From assembly GCA_025358205.1 (NCBI GenBank), contig JANYKG010000128.1, forward strand, positions 28,062-92,061: a stretch of 64,000 nucleotides of DNA. Direction: 5' to 3'. Both the position numbers and the translations under genes were made by a program. The notes beneath the pieces were generated by a model that had not been told where the DNA came from, made no database searches, and saw only the letters and a program-made list of their open reading frames with translations. Below, one piece after another: positions 9,503-19,100 of this stretch (the stretch's first letter is position 1; each line of letters opens with the position of its first letter). Source of the stretch: Armatimonadota bacterium. Its GTDB lineage: Bacteria > Armatimonadota > UBA5829 > DTJY01.

Positions 9503-9902
9503 CGTGTTTGACCATCGTCAGCACGTTCATGCCCTGGCGGGAGCAAATCTTCATCTCATCCATGCACTGGTTGATGAGATAAAGTCCCAAACCCCCAACT
9601 CTCAGCTCGTCGTGTTTTGGTCGAGTATTTGGAATCTCAGGGTCAAACTCGCATCCTTCGTTCTGCACCTCGATCTCCAATCCGTGTGATGTGAACCTGT
9701 ACTCGACGACCACCGGGGTAGCGCATGGGTTGCTGTATTTGACGGCGTTGGCGCACGCCTCACCCACAGCCAGTGACATATCATCCATTTGCCTTTGTGT
9801 CAAAGAGAACTTGCGTCCGATCGCCTTCAGCACCATTCTGGCAATGCTCACATACCGCATGGAGCAGGGCATCTGTATTCGTATTGCTGCGTCATTTACC
9901 AT
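9492..9902 (-). CDS. RsbW-type anti-sigma factor/serine-protein kinase ATPase
   Basis: MSLAVGEACANAVKYSNP (N box), GGLGLYLINQCMDEM (G box) of HATPase_c RsbW family. Confidence 0.85.
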   Translation of the reverse strand: MVNDAAIRIQMPCSMRYVSIARMVLKAIGRKFSLTQRQMDDMSLAVGEACANAVKYSNPCATPVVVEYRFTSHGLEIEVQNEGCEFDPEIPNTRPKHDELRVGGLGLYLINQCMDEMKICSRQGMNVLTMVKHVTL

Positions 9903-12141
9903 GAACAGGAATCCTCTTGGTTCGGCGTAATGCTACCATAGCTATGTCGTCAGGTGATCGCTGCGAACCTTCGCGCATGGCAGCCTCATGGATATTATCG
10001 GTAATCTTTTGCGGATGATGCAGAGCATTTTCTGAGAGCATGCGGCCCAACGTCACCATCGGATCAAATGGTTTCATGTAAAGTGCGTTGATCAGCCCAT
10101 CGGTATAGAGTAGCAGCACGTCGCCGGCGCTGAGCCGAGCGCGCCGCTCGGTGAAACGCGCTTCTGGATGCACGCCCAGCAGCATCCCGGAGCTATGCAG
10201 GTGACGTTGGTTGCCGGCACCCGCTTTGTGCAGTATGCCCGGCTCATGTCCAGCGGAGGCGTACACGATCTCGTCGTGGCTAGAGTCTATCAGCACATAG
10301 CACATGCTTATGAAACTGTCTTCCTCGATGTATTCACAAATGAAGCGGTTCATTTTGGCCATTAAGCGGGCAGGCGATGGGATATGCTCGGCCAGTGCGC
10401 GCAGAGCATACTTACACATGCCCACGCTCTGTGACGCGGCGGTGTCTTTTCCTGATACGTCCAGAATGGCGAGGCCGTAGCGGGATTCGTCCACTCGAAT
10501 AAGATCGAAATAGTCACCGCCAACGTTGTGGGCCGGGGTAAAGCGCGTGCCTATCTGGAATCCGGGTATGTTTCCGGCTACACATGGGGTCAGCTCACGT
10601 TGTGTGACGTTGGCTATGGCCTTCTGACGCTCATAGAGGCGGGCGTTCTCAAAAGCTATTGAAGCGAGTTCTGAAAGACCTTGAACCAGGCTGATTTCCT
10701 GCCGGGAGAAACCGCCGGGGCGTGAACGGAACAGCGCTATGACACCGGAATTATTGTTCTTTAGACTCAGCGGTGCGAACAGGGCCGATCTCAGACCGGC
10801 ACGAACCGCCATGTCGGTCATGCAAATGTTTTCTGAACTGTAGGACTCGTCAACAAGCAGAGCGTTGCCCGGCTCCAAGGTGGATACTATACTCTCAGGA
10901 AGGAGCGCCCTGTATGCTGCATCGCCACCCGCCATGCCGAACCCTCCCGCCACATTATACTCCCTCGAACGCGAGTCCTTGAGAAACACGGCGCATGTTT
11001 CGCATCCCACCAGCGATTTCAGGCTTTTCACAATGAGTTTGGCGATAAGATCAGGTTCTAATCTGGATGTGACGCTCTTTGCCACCCGGTGCAGGCTGCC
11101 GAAGGTCTTTATCTGAGTTCGCACAGCGTGGTGAAGGCGGGCGTTGTGCAGGGCCATGGCCAGGTAATGCGCCGCAGTCGTTGCAAGAGCCAGCTCATCA
11201 TCGGTGAATTGCTGTTTTGTTGAAGATGTACGGTTTAGGTTTAGTACGCCAAGAACGGCCTTGTTGCTTATCAGTGGCAGGATCATGGATGAAACCACTT
11301 CGGGCCTTGGTATGGCATTTGGATAGTCAGTTCTGTTGGCGGAACCCTGGATCAACACAGGTTGATGCGATGAAAGCGCTTGGCCGGACACTGATCCACT
11401 TTCTAACAACAGCCGTTGTGGGAGCGCTTTCTTCTCCAGTCCTACTGCCGCGCCGATTCGAAGTGACGAGTCTTCTCGCACCAGCACTGACCCGCCGTCT
11501 GCGCCGACGAAACGGAGAAGCTCCAGGAATGCCAGTTCGAGCGAGTCATCAATGGAACTGCTGGCTATGGTCCGTATGCGTTCCAGTGAGTCAGCTCGCC
11601 GTCTATGTTCAGTGTCGCGATTACTGGACATGAGTGCGGCGGCGGCATGGTTGGCGGCTGTGTTTAATATTTCCAGTTCCCAAACGAGGAACGGGTCCGT
11701 GTCAACGCGGCTGCACACCAGTACGACTGGGCAGTGGCCGTCAGTGACTATCGGTATGCAGGCCAGGGTATGAGAGCCGGAAGTGTGCAGCAGATCGGCG
11801 CATGCTGAGATGGGACTGCAGAGGCGGCTAACTACCTTCGGTGATTGCGCGTCTGCGACGTCTCTTACGCTGCAGCCGTGATGAGCGTGACAATCTGCCG
11901 GTAGTCCCCATGAGGCGTTTTTGGATGCCAGTGGTACGCATGGTCCGCCGTCCGGTGAGAGGTGCAGGAGAATAGCGCTGTGGGCTTTCAGGCAGTCAAC
12001 AGGCAACCCTACCACCGCATCAAGAACCTTTGTCAGGTCTCCGTCTGCGGTGTTTCGCGAAAGCGTCTGCAAGTATCCGCATGCATTTATCAGATGATTC
12101 GCAGGCGCGGCATCAGGTTCCGCTGCTACCTTGATCTTCAT
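9892..12141 (-). CDS. Multi-GAF domain SpoIIE/RsbU-type PP2C phosphatase
   Basis: GAF-like regions, C-terminal VGGDYFDLIRVDESRYGLAILDVSGKDTAASQSVGM...DVLLLYTDGLINA...DDIAMVALRR. Confidence 0.88.
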   Translation of the reverse strand: MKIKVAAEPDAAPANHLINACGYLQTLSRNTADGDLTKVLDAVVGLPVDCLKAHSAILLHLSPDGGPCVPLASKNASWGLPADCHAHHGCSVRDVADAQSPKVVSRLCSPISACADLLHTSGSHTLACIPIVTDGHCPVVLVCSRVDTDPFLVWELEILNTAANHAAAALMSSNRDTEHRRRADSLERIRTIASSSIDDSLELAFLELLRFVGADGGSVLVREDSSLRIGAAVGLEKKALPQRLLLESGSVSGQALSSHQPVLIQGSANRTDYPNAIPRPEVVSSMILPLISNKAVLGVLNLNRTSSTKQQFTDDELALATTAAHYLAMALHNARLHHAVRTQIKTFGSLHRVAKSVTSRLEPDLIAKLIVKSLKSLVGCETCAVFLKDSRSREYNVAGGFGMAGGDAAYRALLPESIVSTLEPGNALLVDESYSSENICMTDMAVRAGLRSALFAPLSLKNNNSGVIALFRSRPGGFSRQEISLVQGLSELASIAFENARLYERQKAIANVTQRELTPCVAGNIPGFQIGTRFTPAHNVGGDYFDLIRVDESRYGLAILDVSGKDTAASQSVGMCKYALRALAEHIPSPARLMAKMNRFICEYIEEDSFISMCYVLIDSSHDEIVYASAGHEPGILHKAGAGNQRHLHSSGMLLGVHPEARFTERRARLSAGDVLLLYTDGLINALYMKPFDPMVTLGRMLSENALHHPQKITDNIHEAAMREGSQRSPDDIAMVALRRTKRIPVHGK

Positions 12142-12309
12142 CCAACCGGTTCCTCGAACTACTCTGCGTAGTCCACATTGCGCGGATCATGATCCGCGTC
12201 CTTGCATATCGTGGAGCAGTGAAGCTCCAGTAATGTCGGTTGGTAAATCGCGGGGTTTGCTAGTCGGGCCTTGAAGCTGCTGTGGTATTTCCACAAACTC
12301 CGTATGATG

Positions 12310-12338
12310 ATAGTATCAACATGGCACGAGTTTGTCAA
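12310..12338 (-). promoter_or_regulatory. Sigma70-type promoter, minus strand, for the GAF-SpoIIE gene
   Basis: Reverse complement TTGACA-17-TACTAT. Confidence 0.55.
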
Positions 12339-12535
12339 GCATTAATTTCATTTCCGGTTTGCGCAGAAGGTAATCTGGTAAGCGCCGCGATGCTCTGGTG
12401 TGAGTATGGGATGCATCATAAATGACACTGAAACGGCAGCACGGCAGGACTTTTCGTTGGCTAGGTCTAACATCACCGTAATAGTGAGCATTCGGCTCAC
12501 CTGTGAAACACAAAATCCTTAGTCAGGAGTTACTG

Positions 12536-13372
12536 ATGTCATTAGTCCTTCCGGTTGTCCAGATAACGGCGAAGACTCTTCCCGAAGCATGGGAGAAATC
12601 CGTGCTTGAAACGTGGGAGCACGGCGCGAGAATAGCCACTCAGTATGATAAACCCGGCGACCCGGTCAGCCGCGACGCAATCTGCGTGATAGCGGTAACC
12701 GACCCGTTCGCGGAGCCTCGCATTCACCGAGCATTCCCCGGCGGGATAGTTGAGCTTGAGGCGTATCGGCAGGAGGTTGTCGAGGGTATTCACGACCACT
12801 GGGTTGACCCGGAGGCGGGCAAGTGGGAGTACACCTACCACGAGCGTCTGGCGGCATACTCTGTGCCCGGACTTTCGACGCCGATTGACCAGGTGGAGTA
12901 TATGATCAACGCGCTTTCAGAAGCTCCGCATACTCGCAGAGCGCAGGCGATTACCTGGAAGCCGTGGGAAGACGCAGGCATCCACGATCCGGCGTGTCTT
13001 CAGCGAATCTGGTGCCGGATATTTGACGATGAGCTGGTGATGAACGTCCACATGCGCTCGAACGACGCGTACAAGGCCGCGTTCATGAACATGTATGCGT
13101 TCACTGACCTTCAGCGGATGGTGGCGGACGAGGTGTCGAAGCGGCTTGGCCGGACGATCAACGTCGGCCAGTACACGCATATCGCGGATTCTTATCACAT
13201 CTATGGCGCGTATTTCGACGAGTTTGAGGGGTTCTTGAATACCCTCAAGGCGCGCACATTTGATGAGCGGACTTACTGCACTGAGGATGTTCAGGATATC
13301 ACAGACGAGGCGAGGGAGCAGATCGCGAAATCCCTGTCCGCCGAAGCGGTATCGGGCCGCAAAGGACTGTAG
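12536..13372 (+). CDS. Divergent thymidylate synthase/dCMP hydroxymethylase family protein
   Basis: DPACLQRIWCRIFDDELVMNVHMRSNDAYKAAFMNMYAFTDLQRMVADEV...VGQYTHIADSYHIYG follows TS-family order with non-canonical motifs; AGGAG RBS. Confidence 0.7.
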   Translation: MSLVLPVVQITAKTLPEAWEKSVLETWEHGARIATQYDKPGDPVSRDAICVIAVTDPFAEPRIHRAFPGGIVELEAYRQEVVEGIHDHWVDPEAGKWEYTYHERLAAYSVPGLSTPIDQVEYMINALSEAPHTRRAQAITWKPWEDAGIHDPACLQRIWCRIFDDELVMNVHMRSNDAYKAAFMNMYAFTDLQRMVADEVSKRLGRTINVGQYTHIADSYHIYGAYFDEFEGFLNTLKARTFDERTYCTEDVQDITDEAREQIAKSLSAEAVSGRKGL

Positions 13373-13380
13373 AGGAACTG

Positions 13381-13441
13381 AAGAGTGATAAGTGATACGT
13401 GAACTGCCTCGAGATGGGTTCACTCATCACTCATTACTCTT
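13381..13441. repeat. Intergenic imperfect inverted repeat
   Basis: 24-nt arms AAGAGTGATAAGTGATACGTGAAC and GTTCACTCATCACTCATTACTCTT, 20/24 complementary. Confidence 0.6.
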
Positions 13442-13464
13442 ATGCTGCATACGGAGGTGGAGAA

Positions 13465-13677
13465 ATGCTTTTTCCAAAGGAAAAGATCGGTCATACCAAC
13501 AGCTATCAGGGCAACGATTCGGAGGCCGGGTGGCTGGTGCTGAACATCGGCAACGTTGAGCTGGACGGCGTTACCAAGGTCTACATTGACCTGCGGGACG
13601 TTCAGGAGATCAAGCAGCGCGCGGTCAAGGAGTCCGACGCACTCGCGGACGCCAAGCGCCTACTGGGTGGGGAGTAG
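13465..13677 (+). CDS. Small conserved-looking hypothetical protein (70 aa)
   Basis: MLFPKEKIGHTNSYQGNDSEAGWLVLNIGNVELDGVTKVYIDLRDVQEIKQRAVKESDALADAKRLLGGE; ACGGAGGTGGAG RBS. Confidence 0.6.
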   Translation: MLFPKEKIGHTNSYQGNDSEAGWLVLNIGNVELDGVTKVYIDLRDVQEIKQRAVKESDALADAKRLLGGE

Positions 13678-13681
13678 CCAT

Positions 13682-14677
13682 ATGGAGTGGATGAAGTTTC
13701 CGGATGATCGGTTCAAGGTGAACGGGCTGGCCTGGTGGGACGAGAATAAGCCTTCCCTCTCACGGCTGCCGATAAGGTTGAAGGACAAGTATCGCGAGCC
13801 GGTGTGGGAACTCGCGCAGTGCCCGGCAGGCGGACGGATCCGTTTCCGCACGGATTCTGCCACGGTGGGACTGCGCGCGAAGGGTCCTGGTAACGCGGTG
13901 ATGCAGCACATTACGCTCATCGGGCAGAGCGGGTTTGACATCTATTCTGATGGATTCTTCATGGGTAGCTTGTGGCCGGACGCCGAGGGGAACATGCAGT
14001 CCGCGTGGCGGCTGGACTCCAAGAAGAGGATGCGCGAGATTACCATCCACATGCCGCTGTACAAGTCCGTAGAGATCCACGAAATCGGACTCGAGGAAGG
14101 TTCAGTGATCGAACCGCCTGCGCCGTTCGCGCTGAAGAAGCCGGTCGTGTACTACGGAACCAGCATAACGCAAGGCGGATGCGCCTCGACCCCCGGCACC
14201 ACGTATCAGGATTTCATTTCGCGCTGGCTGAACATTGACTTCATCAATCTGGGGTTCTCCGGCAACGGCAAGGGCGAACCGGAACTGGCGGATACTATTC
14301 TGGAGATAGACAGCTCATGCATAGTCGTGGATCACTGGGCGAACACCGGAGCGGACTATGAGAAGAATCTGCCGGAGTTTGCCGGAAGACTGCGGAAAGG
14401 CAACTCGACCGTGCCGATTGTGGTAGTTGGCCCGTTTTACCTGTGCAGTACGGAGCACGGCGGTGGGGTTACGCCTCAGCAGCGCAAGTGGGCATCGGAT
14501 TACGTGAGCAAGATGCGCAGGGCCGGCGACAAGAACATCCACTATGTGGACGGACTGAAGATGCTTTCCAAGAAAGAGAGTTTCGGGCTGGTAGACGGCG
14601 TGCATTGCAATTCGCTGGGCTTCTACTTCTGCGCAAAGGGCCTCGCGCCGTACCTGAAGAGGATTCTGGCACTATAG
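13682..14677 (+). CDS. SGNH/GDSL-type hydrolase
   Basis: VVYYGTSITQGGCAS (block I), LGFSGNGKGEPE, DGVHCNSLGF (DxxH) motifs. Confidence 0.82.
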   Translation: MEWMKFPDDRFKVNGLAWWDENKPSLSRLPIRLKDKYREPVWELAQCPAGGRIRFRTDSATVGLRAKGPGNAVMQHITLIGQSGFDIYSDGFFMGSLWPDAEGNMQSAWRLDSKKRMREITIHMPLYKSVEIHEIGLEEGSVIEPPAPFALKKPVVYYGTSITQGGCASTPGTTYQDFISRWLNIDFINLGFSGNGKGEPELADTILEIDSSCIVVDHWANTGADYEKNLPEFAGRLRKGNSTVPIVVVGPFYLCSTEHGGGVTPQQRKWASDYVSKMRRAGDKNIHYVDGLKMLSKKESFGLVDGVHCNSLGFYFCAKGLAPYLKRILAL

Positions 14678-14690
14678 TTGAGAGAGGTGT

Positions 14691-14812
14691 TAGGTGGTAG
14701 TTGTTAGGTGTTAGGCCCGGAACCGGAGAGTTGTACCGGCCACCAGAGCGGTCTGGTGAGACCGTCAGTCCAACTCCCTGACTACCACCTACCACCAACC
14801 ACCTGCCACCCA
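14691..14812. repeat. Intergenic low-complexity arms in opposite orientation around a GC-rich core
   Basis: GGTGTTAGGTGGTAGTTGTTAGGTGTTAGG ... CTACCACCTACCACCAACCACCTGCCACC. Confidence 0.5.
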
Positions 14813-14823
14813 CGGTTGTTGTC

Positions 14824-15795
14824 ATGCACAAGCTTTCACCTACACAATATGCGTTGATGCTGCACTGCGTTCCCCACCTGGGACCGAAGGGCATCGTGCG
14901 TCTGATCGGTGAGTCGGCGGGTACGGCGCGTGACGGCGTGGACTTAAGCCGACTGTCTGCATGGGCGGTTTCGGCGGACACTCTAAAGGACGAGTACAAG
15001 CTGCACCCCGAAGCTGCCGAATGCCTGGCCGTTCGCAAGGCTGATCTTCTTAAGGCCTCGGCGGAGATGACTGAGTCCGCTGAGAAGATCGGAATTCGCG
15101 TGATGACGTGTACTGATCCCGACTATCCGTCGCTCCTCAGAGAGTCTGATTCCTATCCCCCGATCATCTACGCGTATGGAAACCTGGGCCTGCTCCGCGA
15201 GCGGAAGTACGCCGTCATCAGTTCGAACGGCATCAGCCCGCGCGGCGTGGAGTTGACGCGAGAGGTTGCCGGTACGCTGTCCGATGAGGGGCTGACCGCC
15301 GTCACCAGTCACAACACCGAGGCCTATCAGGTGGTGGGTCTGGCCGCAAAGAGCAGGAATGCCCCCGTGCTGATGGTCTTGGACCGTGGAATCCTGAGTG
15401 CGTTTCCGCAAGGCCTCGGCTTCGAGCCGATCAAGCAGGCGCGGATATGGGACCTCCGCTTCGACCCGGAAAAAGACCTCGTGCTATCCCGCTTCCGGCT
15501 CTACGACCACTGGATCGGCGCAAACGGTCGCGACCGGGACAGGATGGTCTTCGGCCTGGCAGACGTGGTGGTGGCCGTGGAAGTGCGCCCCGGCGGAGTG
15601 ATGGAGACCGAGTGCCTCCGCGCACACAGGAATGGCCGTGATGTCTTCGTCCACCAGCCGGATGATGCAGTCCCAGAGGGTAACGCCTCGCTCTTGGCAA
15701 AAGGCTGCACACCCATCCCGGCTAACTGGTCACGCTCGTTGCTAACGACTTTGGATATTCTCTCAGATAGATCAGACGGGGATGATGTTCTCTAA
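14824..15795 (+). CDS. DprA/Smf-like Rossmann protein, divergent
   Basis: DPDYPSLLRESDSYPPIIYAYGN; ADVVVAVEVRPGGVMETECLRAHRNGRDVFVHQ; PEGNASLLAKGCTPI layout of DprA. Confidence 0.65.
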   Translation: MHKLSPTQYALMLHCVPHLGPKGIVRLIGESAGTARDGVDLSRLSAWAVSADTLKDEYKLHPEAAECLAVRKADLLKASAEMTESAEKIGIRVMTCTDPDYPSLLRESDSYPPIIYAYGNLGLLRERKYAVISSNGISPRGVELTREVAGTLSDEGLTAVTSHNTEAYQVVGLAAKSRNAPVLMVLDRGILSAFPQGLGFEPIKQARIWDLRFDPEKDLVLSRFRLYDHWIGANGRDRDRMVFGLADVVVAVEVRPGGVMETECLRAHRNGRDVFVHQPDDAVPEGNASLLAKGCTPIPANWSRSLLTTLDILSDRSDGDDVL

Positions 15796-15978
15796 GGAAC
15801 CCAGGAAGTTATGATGATGACAGCGTATGTGTGTTTGTCGTCAGTGCAATGCACACCGCATATGTCATCGGGCCGTTGGCCCTCCAGAGAGGCTGCGATG
15901 AGTTGGCGGGGATATGATATTGATAGAATGTCTAGTAGGTGACTTCCTCCTGCTTTCTTGGCTTCCTAAGAGGCCTTT

Positions 15979-16002
15979 CTCCGTGCCCTCCGTGTCTCCG
16001 TG
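15979..16002. repeat. Three CTCCGTG direct repeats
   Basis: CTCCGTGCCCTCCGTGTCTCCGTG. Confidence 0.5.
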
Positions 16003-16019
16003 GTTTGTTCGGTTTTTCC

Positions 16020-16049
16020 TTGACATGCAGACTTAGCGTGTGCTAATCT
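16020..16049 (+). promoter_or_regulatory. Sigma70-type promoter for smc
   Basis: TTGACA-18-TAATCT. Confidence 0.5.
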
Positions 16050-16133
16050 TTGCGTGTAAGTTGCCCCACATTGGAGCGGTCAGACAAGGCCGCCAAATCA
16101 TCGGTTTGTTACCTTCTTTCGGGATGTGTTTGC

Positions 16134-19100
16134 ATGATTCTGAAAAAGCTTGAAATCCAGGGATTCAAGAGTTTTGCCGACCGTGTGGAGGTGCTCTTCA
16201 GCCCCGGCGTTATCGCTGTGGTTGGCCCCAACGGCAGCGGCAAAAGCAACATATCCGACGCTATTCTCTGGGTTCTCGGCGAGCAGAACGTTCGCGCGCT
16301 GAGAGGCGAGAAATCCCGAGACGTTATCTTCGCCGGTACGGACAAGCGCCGCGCCGTGGGGATGGCCGAAGTATCGCTCACCGTGGACAACACCAGCGGC
16401 AGGCTGCCGGTCAACTACACCGAGGTGACAGTCACCCGCCGCGCATACCGCTCAGGCGAGAGCGAGTTCTTCATCAACAAAACCCCGTGCCGCTTGAAAG
16501 ACATCTACGAGCTTTTCCTCGATACCGGCGTCGGGCGTGAAGCTTACTCCATAGTCAGTCAGGGCGAGATTGACGCCATTCTTTCCGTGCGCTCCGAGGA
16601 TCGCCGCGCGCTTTTCGATGAAGCTGCCGGTATCCGCAAGTACCGTGTCCGCAAGAAAGAGGCGGAGCGGAAGCTGGAGTCCACCGAACAAAACCTCAAC
16701 CGGGTCAATGATATCGTCACCGAGATTCAGTGCCAGATCGAGCCGATGCGCGAGCAGGCCGAGACAGCGACCAGGTATCTGGAACTGGCTGAACGGCTTC
16801 AGGAGATCGAGGTCGGCATACTGGTGACGGACCTGCAGCGGTTCACCGGTGACATCGCTCGTGTGCGCGATGAGCGTGCGTCAGGCGTCAAGTCTATCGC
16901 CGATTCCGATGCCGTGCTTTCCGCGCTTGACGAGGAAAAGAGCGCACTGGCCGCCGATCTCTCCGCCGCGGATGCGCAGGTCGAGCGGTTCCACTCGCTT
17001 TATCAGGAAGCTTTGAGTCACCAGGAGCGCACTGAGAGCAGGCTCGCGCTTGTGAATCAGCGGCACACTGCCTCAATCAACGCCGAGAAACTGCTGGTTG
17101 AGGAGATCGCCCAGATCGAGGGCCGAATCGCTCAGCTTGAGGCCCAGCGCACCGACGTCTCCGCCGAGAAGGAAGGCGCGGGCGAAGAGGAACTGCGGCT
17201 CAGCGAACTGATGGCTGCGAAGACGGTGGCGCTTGAGGACATCCAGGCGAAACTCGATGCCGAGTCGAAGGCGGTTGAGGACCAGAAGGCAAGCTACATC
17301 GAACTGGCCAAGCAGTTGGCCGCTCAGCGGAACGAGTTGACGAACACCGCTGCCAGGATAGAGAACCTCCGACTGCTTCTTGATCGCCGGTCAGCCGATC
17401 TTCAGACCGCCGAACGCGCCTCCGCTCGCGCGAAGACCGAGTTCAACGGCGTCGAGAAGGAATTCGAGCGGATCAAGACCGAGTTGGCGTCGGTTAGCGA
17501 GAACATGGCGAGGCTGCGCAGTGAACTGGAAGAGAAACGCGCATCGGCAAAGCAGGCTGGTGAGCAGATAGTAATTCACGGGCGGGACCTAGCGGACAAG
17601 GGTTCGCGCCTTCACACTCTAAGAGAGATGGAGGAGGCGAGGGAAGGGTACTTCGCGGGCGTTCGCTCGGTCATGTCTGCGCTGAAGGGCGGCAAGATTC
17701 ACGGCGGCTACAAGGTTGTGGCCGATGTGATAAAGGTTCCCAAGGGTTACGAAACCGCCTTCGAGGTTGCGTTGGGCGCGAGCGTTCAGGACATCATCAC
17801 GGACACTGAGCGCGAGGCGAAGGACGGCATCGAGTATCTGAAACGCAACCATGCCGGACGCGCGACGTTCCTGCCGCTGAACATGATGCGCCATTCGGTT
17901 TCTCCCGCACTGAAGGATTTGGTTGGGAAGAACGGCGTGCTTGGGATTGGGAACGCGCTGCTTGAGTTCGACAAGAAATACTCTCCGGCGATAGACTCGC
18001 TGCTGGCCAAGGTGCTTGTCGCCGAGGACATAGACGCCGCAATCGCCGCTTCACGGTCCGCCATCGGGTGGAACCGGATAGTCACGCTGGACGGCGAACT
18101 GATCTCACCGAGCGGCGCGATGACCGGTGGCCATGCGGTCGGCAAGGTGGCGAACCTGCTCAGCCGAAAGCAGGAGATGGAGTCGCTGAAGACCGAGGTG
18201 CAGGGCTTGGAAGCAGGTATCGCGTCATGGGAAAAGAGCCTGGCGACACTGCAGAAGGATGGCGACGATCTGGCCGCGAGACTCCGCGTTGTTGAAGAGC
18301 AGGACACGAAGCTGAAGATGGGCATGCTCGAAAAGGAACGGCAGATCGAGTATGTGGGCAAGGAATCCAAGCGGCTGACGAACGAGCAGGAGTCGCTTGA
18401 AGCCGAGAAGGAAGACATTCAGGAACAGCTCAAGAAGGCGCGCGAAACTCATGCTGTTCTTACAGAGACAGTTGCATCGGCGGATAAGCAGAACACCACG
18501 CTGGACGGCACGATGTCCCAGTCGGCGGAAGAGATTCGCGGGCTGCAGGATCAGTATGACGCACTGAGCGCGGAGGTGAATCAGACTAACGTGACGCTGG
18601 CGTCGCTGACCCAGAAGCGGCTTGGCATTGAGCAGATGCTGGAGACTTCTGAGACCTCCAAGCGCGAACTGGCGGCGGAGATCTATCGGAAGCGCGATCA
18701 GCTCAAGAATGCAGTTCAAGAGAAGGCCGATACCGATACAGGTCGTGGTGATCTGGAAACCGAGCTTGAGAAATGCAGAGAGACCAGCGGTGAGACTCAC
18801 ACTCAGGCGGAGCAGTGGCGCAAGACCAAGCAGGAGATCATCGGGTCAAGCACTGAGGTGAACGACCGTATCAAGGACGTCAGTCGTGGGCGAGAGGAAG
18901 TGCAGCAGAAGGTCCACGCCTCTGAACTCCGAGAAACCCGCTTGGACGTGCAGATCACTCAGACCACCGCGCGACTGCTTGAAGAATATGACATAGCCCC
19001 CGAAGAAGCGCTGCGTCGCGAGCCGCCGGATGAGAAGCAAGGCTCAGCGGCGGAGGTGTTCAGACTGAGGCGCGAGATCAAGTCTATGGGCGAGGTCAAC

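Noticed and set aside
12484-12500. GTGAGC-attcg-GCTCAC small hairpin upstream of the TS-like gene
   Set aside because: Only 6 bp, no U-tract; could easily be chance.
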